NCBI GenBank assembly: GCA_021107975.1
Contig: JAIORT010000578.1
Location: 1-16,727, forward strand
DNA length: 16,727 nucleotides
Direction: 5' to 3'
From: Bacteroidales bacterium
Lineage (GTDB): Bacteria > Bacteroidota > Bacteroidia > Bacteroidales > JAADJA01
Shown: piece by piece, positions 14,662 through 16,727 of the stretch
Numbering within the stretch: position 1 is the stretch's first letter
Layout: every line of letters starts with the position of its first letter
Program-made: the position numbers and the translations under genes
Notes under the pieces: generated by a model
The model's database searches: none
What the model saw: the letters and a program-made list of their open reading frames with translations, nothing else
What the model was told of the DNA's origin: nothing

Positions 14662-15897
14662 TTAATTTGCAAAATAATAAAGTGTTGAACAATTATCTTT
14701 CCTGAAAATTTCATTAGCCGTTTGATGAATCCCTTCTATTGTAACTGAAGAATATTTAGATTTTTCCTGGTTAATAAGGTCTGCATCTCCTAAAAGTTCA
14801 GAAAAAGACAGGTTCATAGCTTTATTCAGGACATTTATTTCGGAGAATTCAAGTGAGGATTCAATCTTGTTTTTTACTTTCCTAAGCTCTTCATCTTTAA
14901 CCTGAATATCTTTAATTTTCTCAATTTCATTTTCTATTGCTTTTTCAGCATCCTTCATTTTTACGCCATTCACCAGCTTTCCTGTAAAAACAAATAAGCC
15001 ATTATCAATATCCCCGGTAATGTAAGCATTTATTTCGCTGAAAAGCTTTTGTTCTTTGACTAATCGTGTATAAAGCCTGGACGAATCGCCGTTCGACAGA
15101 ATATCAGAGATGAGGTCGGTAGTGTGATATTCCTGATCGGTACGTGCACATATATGATATACCTTGTAAATTGCATCGAATGGCACTTTTCGTTTTACGG
15201 TAAGATTTCTTATTTCTGTTTGAACCGGTTCCATTGGCAGACTTCTATTGTACTTTGTTTCCTGCAAAACCGGACCAAACCATTTCTCAGCAAGCTTTTT
15301 GATGTTTCGTGTTTCAACATTTCCTGCCACTGTCAGAATAGCGTTGTTTGGATTGTAAAATTTCTTGTAAAAAGCTTTCACATCATCCATGGTGGCATTT
15401 TCAATATGTGAAATTTCTTTTCCAATTGTCGGCCATTTGTACGGATGAATTTTATAAGCAAGAGGTTTCAGCATTAACCATACATCGCCGTATGGCTGGT
15501 TTAAATATGATTGCTTAAATTCTTCAATAACAACATTTCTTTGCACCTCAAGACTTTTGGTTGAAAAGGCAAGATTAAGCATCCTGTCCGATTCGAGCCA
15601 GAACGCCAGTTCAAGGTTTTGTTTTGGAATAGTCAGGTAATAATTTGTTATATCATTATTAGTAAAAGCATTGTTTTCGCCACCTGCTTTTTCCAGCGGA
15701 ATATCATATTTGGGAATATTTACCGACCCTCCAAACATAAGGTGCTCAAACAAATGAGCAAAACCGGTTTTATCCGGGTCTTCATCCCTTGCCCCAACAT
15801 TATAAAGTATATTCATTGCCACAATAGGAGTATTGATATCTTTATGTACAATTACCTTTAATCCGTTGTCAAGTTCAAACTTATCAAAATCGATCAT
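14662..15897 (-). CDS. M16-family zinc metallopeptidase, catalytic subunit
   Basis: A 411-residue M16 peptidase. The inverted zinc motif HLFEH is at 48-52 (zinc ligands H48 and H52, catalytic E51) in TGFAHLFEHLMFGGS, and the third ligand is a glutamate in NVVIEEFKQS (E125 or E126). The AGGENNAFTNNDITNYYLT segment (71-89) and NPNNAILTVAGN strand are also typical. It lacks the R/Y substrate-binding pattern, which is supplied by the gene 2 bases downstream. M16 enzymes of this size degrade or process peptides inside a closed chamber formed by the two subunits. No signal peptide is seen. The start codon is the natural one, as it begins with the first core strand (DKFELDNGLKVIVHKD). Expression probably starts in the 130-bp divergent gap shared with the toxin-antitoxin genes. 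Confidence 0.94.
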   Translation of the reverse strand: MIDFDKFELDNGLKVIVHKDINTPIVAMNILYNVGARDEDPDKTGFAHLFEHLMFGGSVNIPKYDIPLEKAGGENNAFTNNDITNYYLTIPKQNLELAFWLESDRMLNLAFSTKSLEVQRNVVIEEFKQSYLNQPYGDVWLMLKPLAYKIHPYKWPTIGKEISHIENATMDDVKAFYKKFYNPNNAILTVAGNVETRNIKKLAEKWFGPVLQETKYNRSLPMEPVQTEIRNLTVKRKVPFDAIYKVYHICARTDQEYHTTDLISDILSNGDSSRLYTRLVKEQKLFSEINAYITGDIDNGLFVFTGKLVNGVKMKDAEKAIENEIEKIKDIQVKDEELRKVKNKIESSLEFSEINVLNKAMNLSFSELLGDADLINQEKSKYSSVTIEGIHQTANEIFRKDNCSTLYYFAN

Positions 15898-15925
15898 CTG
15901 CCATAAATTTTATATAATTTGATTT

Positions 15926-15939
15926 TGTTTATATAAACA
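15926..15939. promoter_or_regulatory. Perfect 14-bp palindrome in a divergent gap, candidate operator
   Basis: TGTTTATATAAACA is its own reverse complement. It lies 28 bases upstream of the M16 start and 88 bases upstream of the antitoxin start. A dimeric regulator could bind it, but the sequence is AT-rich and no protein is known. Confidence 0.35.
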
Positions 15940-15990
15940 TAGTTTTGACAAAATTATTCTATTCTAAGACCTGTGCAAAATTAATTTTTA

Positions 15991-15998
15991 TAAATTTG
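15991..15998 (+). promoter_or_regulatory. Bacteroidota-type -7 box for the toxin-antitoxin genes
   Basis: TAAATTTG matches TAnnTTTG exactly, 29 bases before the antitoxin ATG at 16028. No TTG is found at the usual -33 distance. Confidence 0.5.
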
Positions 15999-16027
15999 TA
16001 AACTATTTAAATTGAGAATTTAAAAAA

Positions 16028-16243
16028 ATGGAGAATTTAAAAACCATAGAAAACAAAATTCAAAACTTGCCACCTGATTTAATTGATGATCTGAATGATT
16101 ATATTAATTTTTTACTTTCAAAATCAAAGCATAAGAAAAAGCGAAAATTAAAACAAGATTGGGCAGGTTCTCTTGGTGATATATCAAATAACTATTCTTC
16201 TATTGAACTTCAAAAAAAAGCTTTAGAATGGAGAATCAAGTAA
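16028..16243 (+). CDS. DUF2281-type antitoxin (VapB-like)
   Basis: A 71-residue protein that matches the short DUF2281 antitoxins. The N-terminal half (ENLKTIENKIQNLPPDLIDDLNDYINFLL) has the helical pattern of the family, a Lys/Arg-rich hinge follows (SKHKKKRKLK), and the C-terminal part carries the typical W-A-G-S-L and SSIELQKKALEWR segments that wrap around the toxin. It should bind and inhibit the PIN toxin and, with it, repress its own promoter; the N-terminal part is not a clear ribbon-helix-helix, so DNA binding is uncertain. The stop codon overlaps the toxin start by 16 bases in another frame, so synthesis of the two is coupled. Confidence 0.85.
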   Translation: MENLKTIENKIQNLPPDLIDDLNDYINFLLSKSKHKKKRKLKQDWAGSLGDISNNYSSIELQKKALEWRIK

Positions 16244-16665
16244 ATTTTCTTGTTGATACAAATATTTGGCTTGAAAGATTACTTGATCAGGAAAAATCAG
16301 CTGAAGTTCAGGAATTTCTTAATAAAGTTCCCGCTGATTTGATTTTTATTTCAGATTTTACTTTACATTCAATAGGAATAATTATGAGTAAGTTTGAAAA
16401 AGATGTTGACTATTTTCGGTTTATCAAAGATCTTTTTAGTAATGGAAGAATCACACAATTAGGGCTGGAACCATTAGAAACCGGAGAAGTAATTTTAAAT
16501 ATCAAGAAATTAAACCTTGATTATGATGATTCTTACCAATATTCTGTATCTAAAAAATTTGATTTACGCATTGTTACATTTGATATGGATTTTAGAAAGT
16601 CTGGTATAGAAACATATAAGCCACTAGAAGCTATCAGTTTGTTAGAAAATAAAATTAATAAATAA
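16228..16665 (+). CDS. PIN-domain toxin (VapC-like ribonuclease)
   Basis: A 145-residue PIN-domain protein. The first strand, VNFLVDTNIWLERLL, holds the catalytic D10 and the N12 of the DTN motif. The C-terminal acidic residues are D98, D100 or D101 in LDYDDSYQYSVSK and D119 and D121 in VTFDMDF. The usual middle glutamate of VapC is not obvious: the matching stretch reads ISDFTLHSIG, as in the PIN group paired with DUF2281 antitoxins. VapC-type toxins are Mg2+-dependent ribonucleases that cut tRNA or rRNA and stop growth when the antitoxin is lost; the RNA target here cannot be told from sequence. The start overlaps the antitoxin gene. The stop is only 8 bases before the glyA start, so read-through into glyA is likely. 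Confidence 0.87.
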   Translation: MENQVNFLVDTNIWLERLLDQEKSAEVQEFLNKVPADLIFISDFTLHSIGIIMSKFEKDVDYFRFIKDLFSNGRITQLGLEPLETGEVILNIKKLNLDYDDSYQYSVSKKFDLRIVTFDMDFRKSGIETYKPLEAISLLENKINK

Positions 16666-16673
16666 CGATAAAT

Positions 16674-16727
16674 ATGAAAAGAGACACCTTAGTATTCGAA
16701 ATCCTCGAAAAGGAAACAAACCGCCAG
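16674..16727 (+). CDS. glyA: Serine hydroxymethyltransferase, N-terminal fragment (runs off the window)
   Basis: Eighteen codons from an ATG to the window edge read MKRDTLVFEILEKETNRQ, which is the typical opening of glyA products in Bacteroidota (MKRDxxIFxLIxxExxRQ, just before the GIELIASEN block that would lie outside). The enzyme uses pyridoxal phosphate and tetrahydrofolate to interconvert serine and glycine and feeds one-carbon metabolism. With so few residues the call depends on the match of this short block, but the pattern is distinctive. It begins 8 bases after the PIN toxin stop. Confidence 0.75.
   Translation, partial: MKRDTLVFEILEKETNRQ

Noticed and set aside
14660..14692. Earlier in-frame ATG for the non-catalytic M16 subunit
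   Set aside because: It overlaps the catalytic subunit gene and adds 11 non-conserved residues; the ATG at 14659 leaves a 2-base gap.

Overview
The window is AT-rich and comes from a member of the Bacteroidota. The evidence is a type IX secretion / gliding-type C-terminal domain, a DUF6089 outer-membrane protein, the gene order nadK - DUF6089 - uppS - bamA - ompH - ompH that is typical of the phylum, TAnnTTTG-like -7 boxes, and an almost complete lack of Shine-Dalgarno sequences. I cannot name a genus; a free-living or uncultured Bacteroidales- or Flavobacteriia-like organism is an inference.

Layout. At the left edge (1-67, minus) is the first part of a nitroreductase gene. Just upstream of it on the same strand is a two-gene ATPase-HNH cassette (92-2122), most like a Septu (PtuA/PtuB) anti-phage system, whose HNH protein has lost most of its zinc-knuckle cysteines. 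A 116-bp gap then holds a conspicuous interrupted palindrome (2159-2224). Next come two minus-strand signalling genes: a hybrid histidine kinase (2239-4059) and a FIST-domain sensor protein (4167-5288), a common sensor pairing.

From 5486 the window turns to the plus strand with housekeeping and envelope genes: NAD kinase, a DUF6089 outer-membrane protein, undecaprenyl diphosphate synthase (lipid carrier for wall and LPS synthesis), BamA (outer-membrane protein insertase) and two OmpH/Skp-like periplasmic chaperones. The group ends at a strong, probably bidirectional terminator (12117-12164). Genes on the minus strand converge on it: a T9SS type B cargo protein, a non-catalytic M16 peptidase subunit and a catalytic M16 subunit, which are likely partners. 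To the right, on the plus strand, lie a DUF2281 antitoxin / PIN toxin pair and the first 18 codons of glyA at the window edge.

No gap without a gene exceeds 300 bases; the longest (5289-5485) is a divergent promoter region. I found no tRNA, rRNA, CRISPR array, transposase or phage gene. The most notable points are the Septu-like pair with its altered HNH protein, the palindromic element beside it, two period-7 CAAGA arrays placed after gene ends, and a single perfect Shine-Dalgarno sequence in front of the first OmpH gene.
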